Positions 7,780 through 16,261 of a DNA stretch of 64,000 bases are shown in pieces. The notes under the pieces were generated by a model that was given only the letters and a program-made list of their open reading frames with translations, searched no databases and was not told the DNA's origin. Each line of letters opens with the position of its first letter. Positions within the stretch are counted from its first letter, which is position 1. Both the position numbers and the translations under genes were made by a program. Source of the stretch: Poseidonocella sp. HB161398 (GTDB taxonomy: Bacteria > Pseudomonadota > Alphaproteobacteria > Rhodobacterales > Rhodobacteraceae); contig NZ_VATA01000004.1 in assembly GCF_005870025.1 (NCBI RefSeq), positions 1 through 64,000 on the forward strand, read 5' to 3'.

Positions 7780-9195
7780 TTGGTATCCATCAAGCAGCGT
7801 CCCACAGCTTTCGGCGGTTCTTGTTTGCTCATACGTCCTAGACTTACCGACTATCACGGAATACATGCCGCGCAAGTCGATCTAGACTTCGCTATCCCGT
7901 TCTTGGATGAAGACATCCCCCTTTACCTTGATCCATTCATGCTCTGGCGGTCACCGTCTCAACAAGACCAAATGCTGCATACTGGCCTCGTTAACGCCTT
8001 CAACCATCTAGGGTATCTGGCGTCACAGGGACGGCTGGCAGAAGCAACTGAAACGCTTGTAATCGCCTCCGAATGCGAAGAGGTTGGTCTCGGAACATCA
8101 CTAACCAGAAAAGGGAAGCGGATTGGCCGCGACAAAGCCAAGGAAATTCTAGATCTTTTCCAGATCATACCGCAGTATCAGCAGAATGGCTTCCGACATT
8201 TTGAAGAGATTCAATTCTTTGTTGAAGGCATCTCCAAAGATCGCATCTCAGACATTAGTTGCAATTTTCTGAAGTCTTTCCTGATAGACTTCACCATAGA
8301 CCAGTGTGAGAAACACGGCATACCAACGCAGCCGTGCCAAGTGAAATATATCTATGACTACCGCGCTAACAAGTTCACTACTGAAGATAATATCCGACTA
8401 CCTGTAAATCCAGAGAACGGTGATCCTATTATTCTTGTACCAAAGCGATGGTTGAGGTTCGCGCCATGGATCAACTATGATGATTACTTCGAAAAGCACT
8501 GCCCGCAGGACGAGATTTCCCACAACCCCGACGACCTAACAAGAATTAAGGTTCTCGCCTACAATCGGCACAACTATGGAGCGGTGGACCGTTACGTTCA
8601 AGCGAAGGAACTGACCTTCGAAGACTGCGTGAATGACCCCTTATTTTCGCAGATTCCAGTGACGTCCGCCAAGCGAGTGATTGCTCAGATCAAAAAGTTA
8701 CCATCTGGCAAGGATAATGGATCTGATTCCAAGTACGAAAAACTCGTGGGCCGGTTGCTGCCATCGCTCTTCTATCCAAAGCTCGACTTTGCTCAGGAGC
8801 AAGCACGCACAGACGATGGCGTCTCCATTCGCGACCTCATATTCTACAACACCCGCTCGACCCCCCTACTTCAGGAACTAATGGACGACTATTCGTCTCG
8901 CCAAATCACGTTCGAAATGAAGAATGTAGATTCAATCGGTCGGACGCACGTTGATCAATTGAACCGCTACTTGACCGATGAGTTAGGTAAGTTCGGCTTA
9001 TTCGTTACCCGGAATCCGCTGAAGAGAGCAGAGTTTACTCGCACGGTAAATCTCTGGGCGGGCCAACGAAAAACAGTAATTGCGCTTACAGATTCCGACC
9101 TTGAGCAGATGGTCGAAGTATTTGTCAGCGGACAGCGCGACCCGCTGGATATCGTCAACAAAAAGTACCGCGAATTTCAGCGCGCGTGCCCATAG
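7780..9195 (+). CDS. PD-(D/E)XK nuclease-like protein, candidate defence effector
   Basis: Up to 471 residues. The first start is TTG at 7780; another TTG at 7828, just before IRPRLTDYHGIHAAQVDLD, is also possible, and neither has a strong Shine-Dalgarno. The C-terminal part looks like a restriction-endonuclease fold: D352 in IRDLIF, then FEMKN (E379-x-K381) on a predicted strand, then an amphipathic helix containing HVDQLNRYL. The N-terminal ~300 residues are unrecognised. Base composition is clearly AT-richer than the flanking phage genes, and the strand is opposite to the left arm. It is followed by two small paralogous genes in a tight operon. A DNA-targeting role is inferred from the motif only. 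Confidence 0.7.
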   Translation: MVSIKQRPTAFGGSCLLIRPRLTDYHGIHAAQVDLDFAIPFLDEDIPLYLDPFMLWRSPSQQDQMLHTGLVNAFNHLGYLASQGRLAEATETLVIASECEEVGLGTSLTRKGKRIGRDKAKEILDLFQIIPQYQQNGFRHFEEIQFFVEGISKDRISDISCNFLKSFLIDFTIDQCEKHGIPTQPCQVKYIYDYRANKFTTEDNIRLPVNPENGDPIILVPKRWLRFAPWINYDDYFEKHCPQDEISHNPDDLTRIKVLAYNRHNYGAVDRYVQAKELTFEDCVNDPLFSQIPVTSAKRVIAQIKKLPSGKDNGSDSKYEKLVGRLLPSLFYPKLDFAQEQARTDDGVSIRDLIFYNTRSTPLLQELMDDYSSRQITFEMKNVDSIGRTHVDQLNRYLTDELGKFGLFVTRNPLKRAEFTRTVNLWAGQRKTVIALTDSDLEQMVEVFVSGQRDPLDIVNKKYREFQRACP

Positions 9196-9204
9196 GAGAC
9201 TAGC

Positions 9205-9591
9205 GTGGATAGCAAAGAAGACGTCGAGCGCCTTGAAAAGTTAGTTGGTCAGCTCCAAGGACTTCATACGGAGATAGGGGCGCTTGCGAAAAAGAGCCCC
9301 AACGATGCGGTAAACCCTTTCAAGCTCAAACTCATAAACAAAGTTCTCGCTTTGGGAAACGATGTTCTCGGCAAAAAATATAAGCCATTTGATGAGTTCG
9401 ATCAATTTGATGCAGATGACACGCCCTCGACTAGTGATGTAACGATGTTAATTTCTCAGTACATGGAAGAAGCAGAACGCTTCCGGTCTGACAACGTCAA
9501 AAGTGGATACGGCGGCTGGTACTATGTAGTTCAGGGTGAAGAAAGCGACGTTCGCTCGGGACCACCGACAAAAATCGGGAGAAAGCGATGA
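9205..9591 (+). CDS. Cassette accessory protein A, paralogue of the next gene
   Basis: A 128-residue protein with a GTG start preceded by AGGAG. It is helical, acidic and without a known domain. It aligns along most of its length with the product of the following gene: KKSPNDAV…KLKLINKVL versus KKPDACMS…KVKIVNRVL, and DDTPSTSDVTMLISQYMEEA versus DDELPQVSDAVLVMVQFESA. The two are therefore a diverged tandem duplication. The stop overlaps the next start (ATGA). It could be an inhibitor, adaptor or sensor subunit for the nuclease-like protein upstream. Confidence 0.7.
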   Translation: MDSKEDVERLEKLVGQLQGLHTEIGALAKKSPNDAVNPFKLKLINKVLALGNDVLGKKYKPFDEFDQFDADDTPSTSDVTMLISQYMEEAERFRSDNVKSGYGGWYYVVQGEESDVRSGPPTKIGRKR

Positions 9592-10022
9592 CGTTTGAGG
9601 AGTTGCACAACTTCCAAAACATCACGACCTATGAAAAGACGAAGGAATACGAGGCAAGCCAAGACATATTCGCTTCTCTGCTCCGGGAAGTAAAGGAGTT
9701 ATCGAGGAAGAAGCCAGACGCATGCATGAGTGCAGGCAAGGTAAAGATCGTGAACCGCGTTCTTCAAAACTTGCTGACGATACTGGAGGGGCAGCCCGAC
9801 GCTAAGTACCTTGAAATTCTTGACGACGATGAACTGCCTCAGGTCAGCGACGCTGTGCTTGTGATGGTTCAATTTGAATCTGCCTTGGAATCGTTCAAGA
9901 GACGACACTTCAAAAACGTTCATCCGTATGGCTCCCAATGGATTACGGAAGACCTAATAGATCAGATAAGGGAAGACTTTGAGGCCCGCGCCGATGAGGA
10001 CGAAGATGACAATAAATACTAA
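9588..10022 (+). CDS. Cassette accessory protein B, paralogue of the previous gene
   Basis: A 144-residue helical protein with a highly acidic C terminus (ADEDEDDNKY). It is a paralogue of the preceding gene by the alignment given there and is translationally coupled to it. Retention of two diverged copies suggests a heteromeric partner of the nuclease-like protein. Composition is AT-richer than phage neighbours, consistent with acquisition of the whole three-gene unit. No homologue is recognised. Confidence 0.7.
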   Translation: MTFEELHNFQNITTYEKTKEYEASQDIFASLLREVKELSRKKPDACMSAGKVKIVNRVLQNLLTILEGQPDAKYLEILDDDELPQVSDAVLVMVQFESALESFKRRHFKNVHPYGSQWITEDLIDQIREDFEARADEDEDDNKY

Positions 10023-10307
10023 GGCTTCAGATACTAAATCCAGTCCGGGATGTGCCAATTGATGGTGCAGCGGCGCCAACATTTTTTTCGCAGACGCAGT
10101 GAGCTTCCGCAGGCGATTGGACCAACAGCTACGCGGATCGCACCAGTCTTCGGATACGAAAAGAAAAATACGGAAACTTCCGGCATCTGCAGCTCATCGA
10201 TAGTCTAGGCCCACATGCGTCGTGGCCTCATACGTGTCTCCATCATGCGGGCGCGGAACTGCCGATAGGCGCGCCGCCCCCTCGCGGGAGTGACGCGCGC
10301 TTGCGGG

Positions 10308-10802
10308 TCATTTGCGGGCGCGCTTGGGCGCGGGCTGGCCTTCGAGCTTGGCGATGCGGTCGCCGAGGTGCTCCAGCACGCTCGTGACCTGCACGAACAT
10401 GGCCGCGAGGTCGCCGAACTGGTCGTCCAGCGCGCCGCCCGCCTGCGGCTTCCTGCGCGTGGTCGCGAACCCGCCCGCGGGCTTCTTCGCGGCCGCGGGC
10501 TTCGCCTTCGCGGCGGTGCGCTTGGGCGCGGGCTTCGCGGGCGCGTCCGCCTGCTGGCCGCGCAGCTTGCCCTCGCTCGCGAGGTGCACGATGGCGCTCT
10601 TGAGGCCGTTCTCGGCGATGCTGGCGATGGTCTCGCGGTCGCCCGCGGCGTGTGCTTCGCGCAGGCGCTCCCACGTGCGCTTCTTGCCCGTGTACGACGC
10701 GAGGCGCGCCTCCGCGGCTTCGCGCGTCGCCTTCGTGCGCGAGAGCAGTGCGCTGGCGGTTTCTTTCAGGGTGACGGGTGCGGTTGCTTGTGCGTTTGCC
10801 AT
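10308..10802 (-). CDS. Ala/Lys-rich, histone-like phage protein
   Basis: A 164-residue protein with a strong AAAGGAG Shine-Dalgarno. The N-terminal ~80 residues are helical. Then comes a Lys/Ala/Pro-rich low-complexity segment (KPAPKRTAAKAKPAAAKKP), like histone H1 tails. A short C-terminal coiled coil (FVQVTSVLEHLGDRIAKLEG) ends in a basic tip. The composition suggests non-specific nucleic-acid binding, but no domain is recognised. The gene is transcribed away from the terminase operon. Repeat copy 4 lies directly upstream with no terminator between. Confidence 0.6.
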   Translation of the reverse strand: MANAQATAPVTLKETASALLSRTKATREAAEARLASYTGKKRTWERLREAHAAGDRETIASIAENGLKSAIVHLASEGKLRGQQADAPAKPAPKRTAAKAKPAAAKKPAGGFATTRRKPQAGGALDDQFGDLAAMFVQVTSVLEHLGDRIAKLEGQPAPKRARK

Positions 10803-10830
10803 GGTAATCTCCTTTGGTTGGCAGCACCCC

Positions 10831-10850
10831 TAAGGTCCTTCGGACTGCGC
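10831..10850 (-). repeat. Dispersed 20-bp leader repeat, copy 4
   Basis: TAAGGTCCTTCGGACTGCGC, identical to copies 1 and 3. It is 29 bp upstream of the histone-like start codon, with only the Shine-Dalgarno between. Confidence 0.8.
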
Positions 10851-10912
10851 ACGCTCACCGCGCCGCGTCCGAGCCCGGCACCTTGCCGAGCCTTGTCTTG
10901 GGGCATCGGCTC

Positions 10913-10932
10913 TAAGGTCCTTCGGCACACGC
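10913..10932 (-). repeat. Dispersed 20-bp leader repeat, copy 5 (degenerate)
   Basis: TAAGGTCCTTCGGCACACGC. The left 13 bases are identical to the other copies and the last seven are changed, so the inverted repeat is broken. It is 62 bp from copy 4. Confidence 0.65.
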
Positions 10933-11040
10933 GCGTGATTTCTCGCACACGCGCAAAACGCGCAAATCCCGCAGTTGCATTCCCCGGCAGAAACATAATC
11001 GTCCCGATTTTTTCGTTTAAAATCAATCCCACCACCCCTG

Positions 11041-11070
11041 TTTGCCACGGAATTTGCCCGGAATTTGCCC
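11041..11070 (+). repeat. Three TTTGCC(C/A) direct repeats, candidate activator sites
   Basis: TTTGCCA at 11041, then GGAATTTGCCC at 11049 and again at 11060. The TTTGCC cores are spaced 12 and 11 bp, about one helical turn. The same half-site forms palindromes at 58038-58051 and 58123-58140. Their position just upstream of the small-terminase start suggests a binding site controlling the virion operon. Confidence 0.5.
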
Positions 11071-11178
11071 GGATGGGGGGCGGGAGGCCATCCCGCCGCG
11101 CGCGCGTGGGACGACCCGTCACCTCCCTACGTGCGAGAGTTCCGCAAGCTCAGAACCAAATCCAAGGCAAACCCACGA

Positions 11179-11901
11179 ATGGCCCGCGTCCCCGACACTT
11201 TCCTGCCGAACAAGTCCCGCGATGGCGGCACGTCCCTGTTCGAGTGCAAGGTGTGCAAGACCACCTTCCGCGACAAGCACCAGTCCACGGTGCGCTTCTG
11301 CTCGCGCGCGTGCCGCTCCCGCACGCTCACCCGCGAATACGCCATCGAGACGGGCACGCTCGCCGAGTTCGAGGAGCGCCAGGCCGCGCGCGAGGCCAAG
11401 CGCCAGAAGACCGTCGAGGAGGCCGCGGCGCGTGCCTCCGGCGCGCCGCCCAAGCGCACGCGCTTCCACCGCAAGCGCATGGCGCGGGCGCGCGAGGCCG
11501 AGCTGGCCGATCCCGAGACCGCCGCTTCCGAGGCGTCCCTCACCACCGCCGTGGCCTCTGCCACCGCGGCGCCTCCGGCCTCCGAGACCCCTGCGGGCAC
11601 CACGCCCTTCACGCACGAGCAGGTCAACGCGCTCCGCGCTGGCCTCATCACCGAAGTGGAGCAGCACCTCGCCGACGCCCACGAAGTCATCCGCGGCACG
11701 CGCGTCTGGACCTCCACGCAGGTCCGCCTGTTCGGCAAGCTGATCGACAAGGTTCTCCCCAACCTCTCCGCCTCCGAGCATCTCCACCACCAGCCGGAAG
11801 ACCGCCCCCTGGCCGATCTCTCCCGCGAGGAGCTGGAGGCCATCATCTCCGCCGAGGACGAGCGCCGCGCTTCCTCCGCCAAGCCGGTAGCTGCCGAATG
11901 A
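11179..11901 (+). CDS. Probable terminase small subunit with N-terminal zinc ribbon
   Basis: A 240-residue protein from the ATG of MARVPDTF; an upstream in-frame extension is not supported. Residues about 20-55 hold a C-x2-C … C-x3-C zinc ribbon (ECKVC, then FCSRAC). The middle is Ala-rich and charged. The C-terminal segment (TQVRLFGKLIDKVLPNLSAS … LSREELEAIIS) resembles the C-terminal part of phage DNA-packaging small subunits. Its position two small genes ahead of the large terminase supports DNA recognition for packaging. The zinc ribbon is less usual for this role, so a transcription factor is the alternative. Confidence 0.6.
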   Translation: MARVPDTFLPNKSRDGGTSLFECKVCKTTFRDKHQSTVRFCSRACRSRTLTREYAIETGTLAEFEERQAAREAKRQKTVEEAAARASGAPPKRTRFHRKRMARAREAELADPETAASEASLTTAVASATAAPPASETPAGTTPFTHEQVNALRAGLITEVEQHLADAHEVIRGTRVWTSTQVRLFGKLIDKVLPNLSASEHLHHQPEDRPLADLSREELEAIISAEDERRASSAKPVAAE

Positions 11902-12104
11902 CCTATCTCGTCCCCCTCGCCGCCACTCTCCTCGCCTTCCTTCCGGCGCTCTTCTCCACGCGCCGCTCGGGCGTTTTCGGCATCACCCCCGATCCTGCCA
12001 CCACCGCCCTCCTCGCCACCTTCGGCCTGATCGTCTCCGCCGTCTCGTGGATCACCTGGGCCGCAATCATGGTGGCCTTTTCGCTTGAGGCCACTTGCAA
12101 ATGA
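11898..12104 (+). CDS. Small two-TM membrane protein, holin-like
   Basis: A 68-residue protein coupled to its neighbours by ATGA overlaps at both ends. Two hydrophobic segments (about 3-20 and 34-62, LLATFGLIVSAVSWITWAA) flank a short turn containing RRSG. Size and topology resemble class II holins, which in some phages lie beside terminase genes, but the lysozyme is 42 kb away. The role is inferred from topology only. Confidence 0.5.
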   Translation: MTYLVPLAATLLAFLPALFSTRRSGVFGITPDPATTALLATFGLIVSAVSWITWAAIMVAFSLEATCK

Positions 12105-12331
12105 CCCTCATTCTTAACAGCCAGCGCCATCGCGACACCCACGCGCTCCGCAGCTCGATCACGCCCGAGCAGCTCGCCGACGCGATGTCCGCGCTCGATC
12201 TCGCCTCGATCCCTCCCCACAAGCGCCCCGCCGCGATCCGCGAGCATCTCGCCCGCATCATGGCGACCACGATCCTCGACCGGCACGCGCTCACGCGCGT
12301 GGTTCTCGACGGCCCGCCGCGCGACATTTGA
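12101..12331 (+). CDS. Hypothetical protein, 76 aa
   Basis: Starts by ATGA overlap with the two-TM gene and ends 13 bp before the terminase start codon. It is a soluble helical protein (ITPEQLADAMSALDLASIPP, then IREHLARIMATTIL) and I do not recognise the family. Its place in the packaging operon suggests a packaging or head-assembly accessory protein. Confidence 0.55.
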   Translation: MTLILNSQRHRDTHALRSSITPEQLADAMSALDLASIPPHKRPAAIREHLARIMATTILDRHALTRVVLDGPPRDI

Positions 12332-12344
12332 CGGTCATTTGCGC

Positions 12345-14024
12345 ATGCCTCCCCGCACGCTCACGTCAGGCACCCACCGCCGCCCCGCCGCGCCGCCCCA
12401 CGGCGTGTCGCGGGCGGACGCGGCGCGGCGCCTGCTCCAGCTCCGGGACGCATCCGAATCCTTTGGCGGCTACGTGCGCTATCTCCAGCCCGCGTGGGAA
12501 ATCCCCTACTTCCAGGGCGAGCTGATCGACACGCTCGACGCGCTCGAAAAGAACACGCTCGGCCCCCGCAATGTCCTCGTGACCATGCCGCCGCGCATGG
12601 CCAAGTCCACCTACTGCACGGTGTTCTTCCCCACGTACTTCATGGGCCGCCTCGCGTCGCGCTTCACCATGTCGTGCAGCTACAACGCGAAGCTGGCCAT
12701 CGGGTTCGGCCATCAGGTCAACGCCCTCGCCACCGACCCGCGCATCCCGCCGGTCTTCCCCGATTTCTCCATCTCCTCGGGCGGCACCGAGACCTTCCAC
12801 ACCACCATGGGCGGCGCCTACTTCGCCGTTGGCCTCGGCGGAACGACCTCGGGCCGCCCCGCCAACCTCCTGGTGCTCGACGACCCCATCAAGGCGCGCG
12901 ACGAAGCCGAGAGCATGGTCAAGCGCAACTCGGTCTGGAACTACTACACCTCGGCCCTCGCGATGCGCCTCCAGCCCGACGAGAACGGCAATCCTCCCAT
13001 CCAGGTTGTCGTGCTCACGCGCTGGCACCCCGACGACGTGGCGGGCCGCCTGATGCGCTCCGAGGATTGGGAGGAGGGCCACTGGCACCACGTCAACTAC
13101 AAGGGCATCGTCACGCGCCCCGGCAAGCGCATCCCGCGCTCCTCCCTTCCTGCCGACCACCCGCTCTACATCCCCGACATCAGGAAGGTGACGCCTGCCA
13201 AGCGCCACATCGTCGAAGACGAGGAAGCCTCTCTCTGGCCCAAGCGCTTTCCGCTCGACGATCTCCAGCGCCGCCGCCGCCTGAACCCGCGCGAGTTCGC
13301 CTCTCTCTACCAGCAGTCCCCCTATGTGGAGGGCGGCAACCGCATCAAGTTCGACTGGTTCCGCCAGTACACGCCGGACCTCCTGCCGCCGCAGTTCGCC
13401 ATGGTCGTGATCGGCGTGGACACCGCGTTCAAGACCCGCGAGCAGTCCGACTACTCGGTTGCCATCACTGCGGGCATGACGCGCGAGGGCGACATCTACA
13501 TCCTCGACGTGCTGCGCGGGAAATACGAGTTTCCCGACCTGCGCCAGCGGATGATCTACCTGAACAACACGTGGCGCGGGCGGGGCCTCCGGGGCTTCTA
13601 CATCGAGGACAAAGCCTCCGGCACGCCGCTCATCCAGGCGCTCCGCCGCCACTCCGGCATCTCCGTCATCCCTCACCCTGCCGTCACCGACAAGCTCGCC
13701 CGCGCGACTGCCGTCACGCCCCTCATCGAAGGCGGGCGCGTGTACCTTCCCGACGCCGCCCCCTGGCTCGACGCCCTGATCGACGAGATCATCACCTTTC
13801 CCTCCGGCGCCCATGACGATCAGGTGGACGCCCTTGTCATCGTGCTCGACGCCCTCTCGCGCACTGCGCTCACGCCCGGCGATTGGGCCGCCTCGCTCGA
13901 CCCCGCGCTCTCCCTGAACCGTTCCATCGGCCACGACAGCTTCGGCGGGCTTGCCGCCAGCTACGGCAAGAGCCTCCGCACCGAGCTGTTCCCCGCGTCG
14001 CAATGGAAGGGCTGGGGCCAATGA
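12345..14024 (+). CDS. terL: Terminase large subunit (ATPase-nuclease)
   Basis: A 559-residue protein from ATG 12345; a TTG two codons earlier is equally possible and neither has a good Shine-Dalgarno. Using the ATG, the ATPase has a Walker A-like MPPRMAKS (81-88), with Ala where Gly is usual, and Walker B LLVLDD (D179-D180). The RNase H-like nuclease has GVDTAF (D359) and the C-terminal HDDQVDAL (D491-D492). It powers DNA translocation into the prohead and cuts genome units. The stop overlaps the next start by ATGA. Confidence 0.92.
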   Translation: MPPRTLTSGTHRRPAAPPHGVSRADAARRLLQLRDASESFGGYVRYLQPAWEIPYFQGELIDTLDALEKNTLGPRNVLVTMPPRMAKSTYCTVFFPTYFMGRLASRFTMSCSYNAKLAIGFGHQVNALATDPRIPPVFPDFSISSGGTETFHTTMGGAYFAVGLGGTTSGRPANLLVLDDPIKARDEAESMVKRNSVWNYYTSALAMRLQPDENGNPPIQVVVLTRWHPDDVAGRLMRSEDWEEGHWHHVNYKGIVTRPGKRIPRSSLPADHPLYIPDIRKVTPAKRHIVEDEEASLWPKRFPLDDLQRRRRLNPREFASLYQQSPYVEGGNRIKFDWFRQYTPDLLPPQFAMVVIGVDTAFKTREQSDYSVAITAGMTREGDIYILDVLRGKYEFPDLRQRMIYLNNTWRGRGLRGFYIEDKASGTPLIQALRRHSGISVIPHPAVTDKLARATAVTPLIEGGRVYLPDAAPWLDALIDEIITFPSGAHDDQVDALVIVLDALSRTALTPGDWAASLDPALSLNRSIGHDSFGGLAASYGKSLRTELFPASQWKGWGQ

Positions 14025-14278
14025 CCGGCGATCCCTTCCGCGCGGCGCTTCTGCTGCCCCCCGACATCGACCCGCTCGACCTCCCCGATGCCGACGAGGA
14101 GCTGCGCGCGTGGTTCCTCGACGCGCAGCGCCACGTCTTCGAGACGGCCCAGCTCGCCTACTTGCAGGCGACCGCGAAGGGCATTCCTCCCTCCGTCGCC
14201 GCGCGCCTCATCCCGCACGCTCTCCTGTCCCGCGTCACCGGCCTGACGCGGACGACCGGCACCCCGCCCTGGCCGTAA
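14021..14278 (+). CDS. Hypothetical protein, 85 aa, between terminase and portal
   Basis: ATGA-coupled to the terminase gene. The product is acidic at the N terminus (IDPLDLPDADEELRAWFLDA) and helical in the middle, ending in a short Pro-rich tail. No recognised domain. Its place between terL and the portal suggests a packaging or portal accessory protein. Confidence 0.55.
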   Translation: MTGDPFRAALLLPPDIDPLDLPDADEELRAWFLDAQRHVFETAQLAYLQATAKGIPPSVAARLIPHALLSRVTGLTRTTGTPPWP

Positions 14279-14287
14279 GCTCCGCAC

Positions 14288-16261
14288 ATGAAAAACGCTG
14301 GCCTCTCCCAATGGTACGCGCAGGACACGCCGCCCACGCATGACGGCGTGATCGTGGACCTGTCCGAGCACGTCGAGCGTCTCCTCGACTACCAGGACAT
14401 TTCCCATCTCCTGACCGAAGAGCAGGAGCGCCGCCTCGTCTCCTGGCTCAAGGCCGCGCACGAGATGTCCTACTCGGCCATCTCCCGGCGCTACGACCAC
14501 TGGCGCGAGGCCGACCGTGCCCACGATGTCTACGTGCCGCCGGACGCCACGTCCTTCCGCGAGAAGGCGGTCATCCCCGACACGCGCGCCATCGCCGACA
14601 CCACGATCACCTATCTCATGGCGGCCCTCGCTGGCCGCAATCCGATGTTCCAGCTCGAAGGGCTCAACCGCACTTCCCGCAAGCCCGCCCTGATCCTGGA
14701 GCGCGTGCTCCACCAGCAACTCCGGCGCACCGCAGGCGAGGCCCGCCTCGCGCAGCTCCTCCTCGATTCCGTCCGCTACGGCTACGCGCCGACCAAGCTC
14801 ATCTGGCACCCGAAGACCAACCAGAACCACATCGTCAATTTCGACCCGCGCCGCGTCTTCCCCGACCCGCGCGTGTCCTTCGGCGACTGGACCTCCATGC
14901 AGTTCATCCAGTTCACCGACTTCTCCAGCTTCTCGGCCCTCCGCCGCTCCGGCCTCTACCCGAAGCTCGACCATTTCCCCCAGCTCGCCTATCGCTCCGC
15001 TCCCCCCAAGATCGGCTGGAGCGGCCACCGCTGGCATCAGGAGGCCGGGCGCGGCCACAGCATCGACCCGACCAGCTCCGACACCGGCATGGCCTCAGGC
15101 GCGGGCTCCAACTCCGCCGAGCTCTTCACGCTCGGCCCGGCGCGCGTAGTGGACGAGACCTGGCTCACGCTCGCGGGCCACGAGATCGGCGTACCGCAAA
15201 TCCGGCAAATCTACCTCGTGGCTACGGTCCTTGACGAAGACACGATCATCCGCCTGTCCCTCAACCCCTACGGCCAGCAGTTCCCGGTCGTGACCGGCGC
15301 GCTGCATCAGGACCTCCACAAGACCTTCGGGCAGGGCCTCTACGACCTCCTCCTGCCGATGCACGACATCGCCACCTACCTGATGCGCGCGCGCATTGAC
15401 AACATCAGCGCCGCCCTCAACAACCTGATCTTCGCCGACCCCTCGCAGATCATGATCCCCGACCTCATCGACCGGAACCCTTGGGGCGTCGTGCGCACGC
15501 TCCCCGGCGGCAACCCGCGCGAGGGCGTCTTCATCGCCCAGGTTCCCGATGTCACGCGCGGCCACCTCCAGGACATCCAGGCCCTCTCCGAACTCAAGCA
15601 GCGCGTGTCTGCCGCCTCGGACGCGCAGCAGGGCATGCCGACCTCGGACGGCATCCGCACCGCCACCGAAATCCAGCGGCTCACCCAGCTCGGCTCGCAG
15701 CGCCTCGGCGTTCTTTCCCGCGTCATGTCGGCGACCACGATCCGCCCCCTCGTGCGCATGATGGTCACGAACATCCAGGACGCGCTTTCCTACGACGGCT
15801 CGATCCGCATCGAGGACGACAACACCCCGAACCCGCTCGCCTCGTCCATCCAGGACGGCTACCTCGACTTCGATGTGTCCGCCCTCCAGGGCGACATCGA
15901 CTACCTCGTGATCGACGGCACGCTCCCCTTGGAGCCCACGCGCAACGCCGAGACGTGGATGAACATGCTCCAGATCGCGAACCAGACCGGGCTCAACATG
16001 GAGTACGACCTCGGACAGATGGCCGAGGAGGCCATCCGCGCCATGGGCGTCTCGGACCTCGACCGCTTCCGCATCTCTCCCGAGCGCCAGCAGCAGCTCT
16101 CCCCGCAGCAGCAGCTCTCCATGATGGAGCGTGCGCGCGGCGCATCGGTGCAGCCGCAGGAGCAGGTCATGTCCGAAGTGGAGAAAGGCAACCTCGTGCC
16201 CATGCGCGCCGTCGATGGCCGCCGGGGGGCACAGACCGCAGGAGGATCGAACCGAAAATGA
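14288..16261 (+). CDS. Portal protein
   Basis: A 657-residue protein directly after the terminase, the usual portal position. Size and features fit podovirus portals: long helical N terminus, a charged core, a segment (SELKQRVSAASDAQQGMP) typical of the portal stem/wing region, and a Gln-rich C-terminal helix (QQQLSPQQQLSMMERARG). It should form the dodecameric DNA channel at the head vertex and bind the terminase. The stop overlaps the next start (ATGA). Confidence 0.82.
   Translation: MKNAGLSQWYAQDTPPTHDGVIVDLSEHVERLLDYQDISHLLTEEQERRLVSWLKAAHEMSYSAISRRYDHWREADRAHDVYVPPDATSFREKAVIPDTRAIADTTITYLMAALAGRNPMFQLEGLNRTSRKPALILERVLHQQLRRTAGEARLAQLLLDSVRYGYAPTKLIWHPKTNQNHIVNFDPRRVFPDPRVSFGDWTSMQFIQFTDFSSFSALRRSGLYPKLDHFPQLAYRSAPPKIGWSGHRWHQEAGRGHSIDPTSSDTGMASGAGSNSAELFTLGPARVVDETWLTLAGHEIGVPQIRQIYLVATVLDEDTIIRLSLNPYGQQFPVVTGALHQDLHKTFGQGLYDLLLPMHDIATYLMRARIDNISAALNNLIFADPSQIMIPDLIDRNPWGVVRTLPGGNPREGVFIAQVPDVTRGHLQDIQALSELKQRVSAASDAQQGMPTSDGIRTATEIQRLTQLGSQRLGVLSRVMSATTIRPLVRMMVTNIQDALSYDGSIRIEDDNTPNPLASSIQDGYLDFDVSALQGDIDYLVIDGTLPLEPTRNAETWMNMLQIANQTGLNMEYDLGQMAEEAIRAMGVSDLDRFRISPERQQQLSPQQQLSMMERARGASVQPQEQVMSEVEKGNLVPMRAVDGRRGAQTAGGSNRK

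Larger units (their letters stand above)
10803..11178. promoter_or_regulatory. Divergent control region ahead of the packaging operon
   Basis: Holds repeat copies 4 and 5, then an AT-rich block (about 10990-11025, ATTTTTTCGTTTAAAATC), then three in-phase TTTGCC direct repeats at 11041, 11053 and 11064. It separates the minus-strand histone-like gene from the plus-strand terminase operon, so it should carry the packaging/virion promoter. I cannot define a -10/-35 pair with confidence. Confidence 0.55.

Noticed and set aside
7548-7832. Minus-strand 94-codon gene before the nuclease cassette
   Set aside because: No Shine-Dalgarno, odd composition, and it overlaps the 5' end of the well-supported plus-strand gene.
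10243-10827. Alternative minus frame (194 codons) over the histone-like gene
   Set aside because: Arg/Ala/Gly-rich shadow; the in-register frame 10308-10802 has a strong AAAGGAG and plausible composition.
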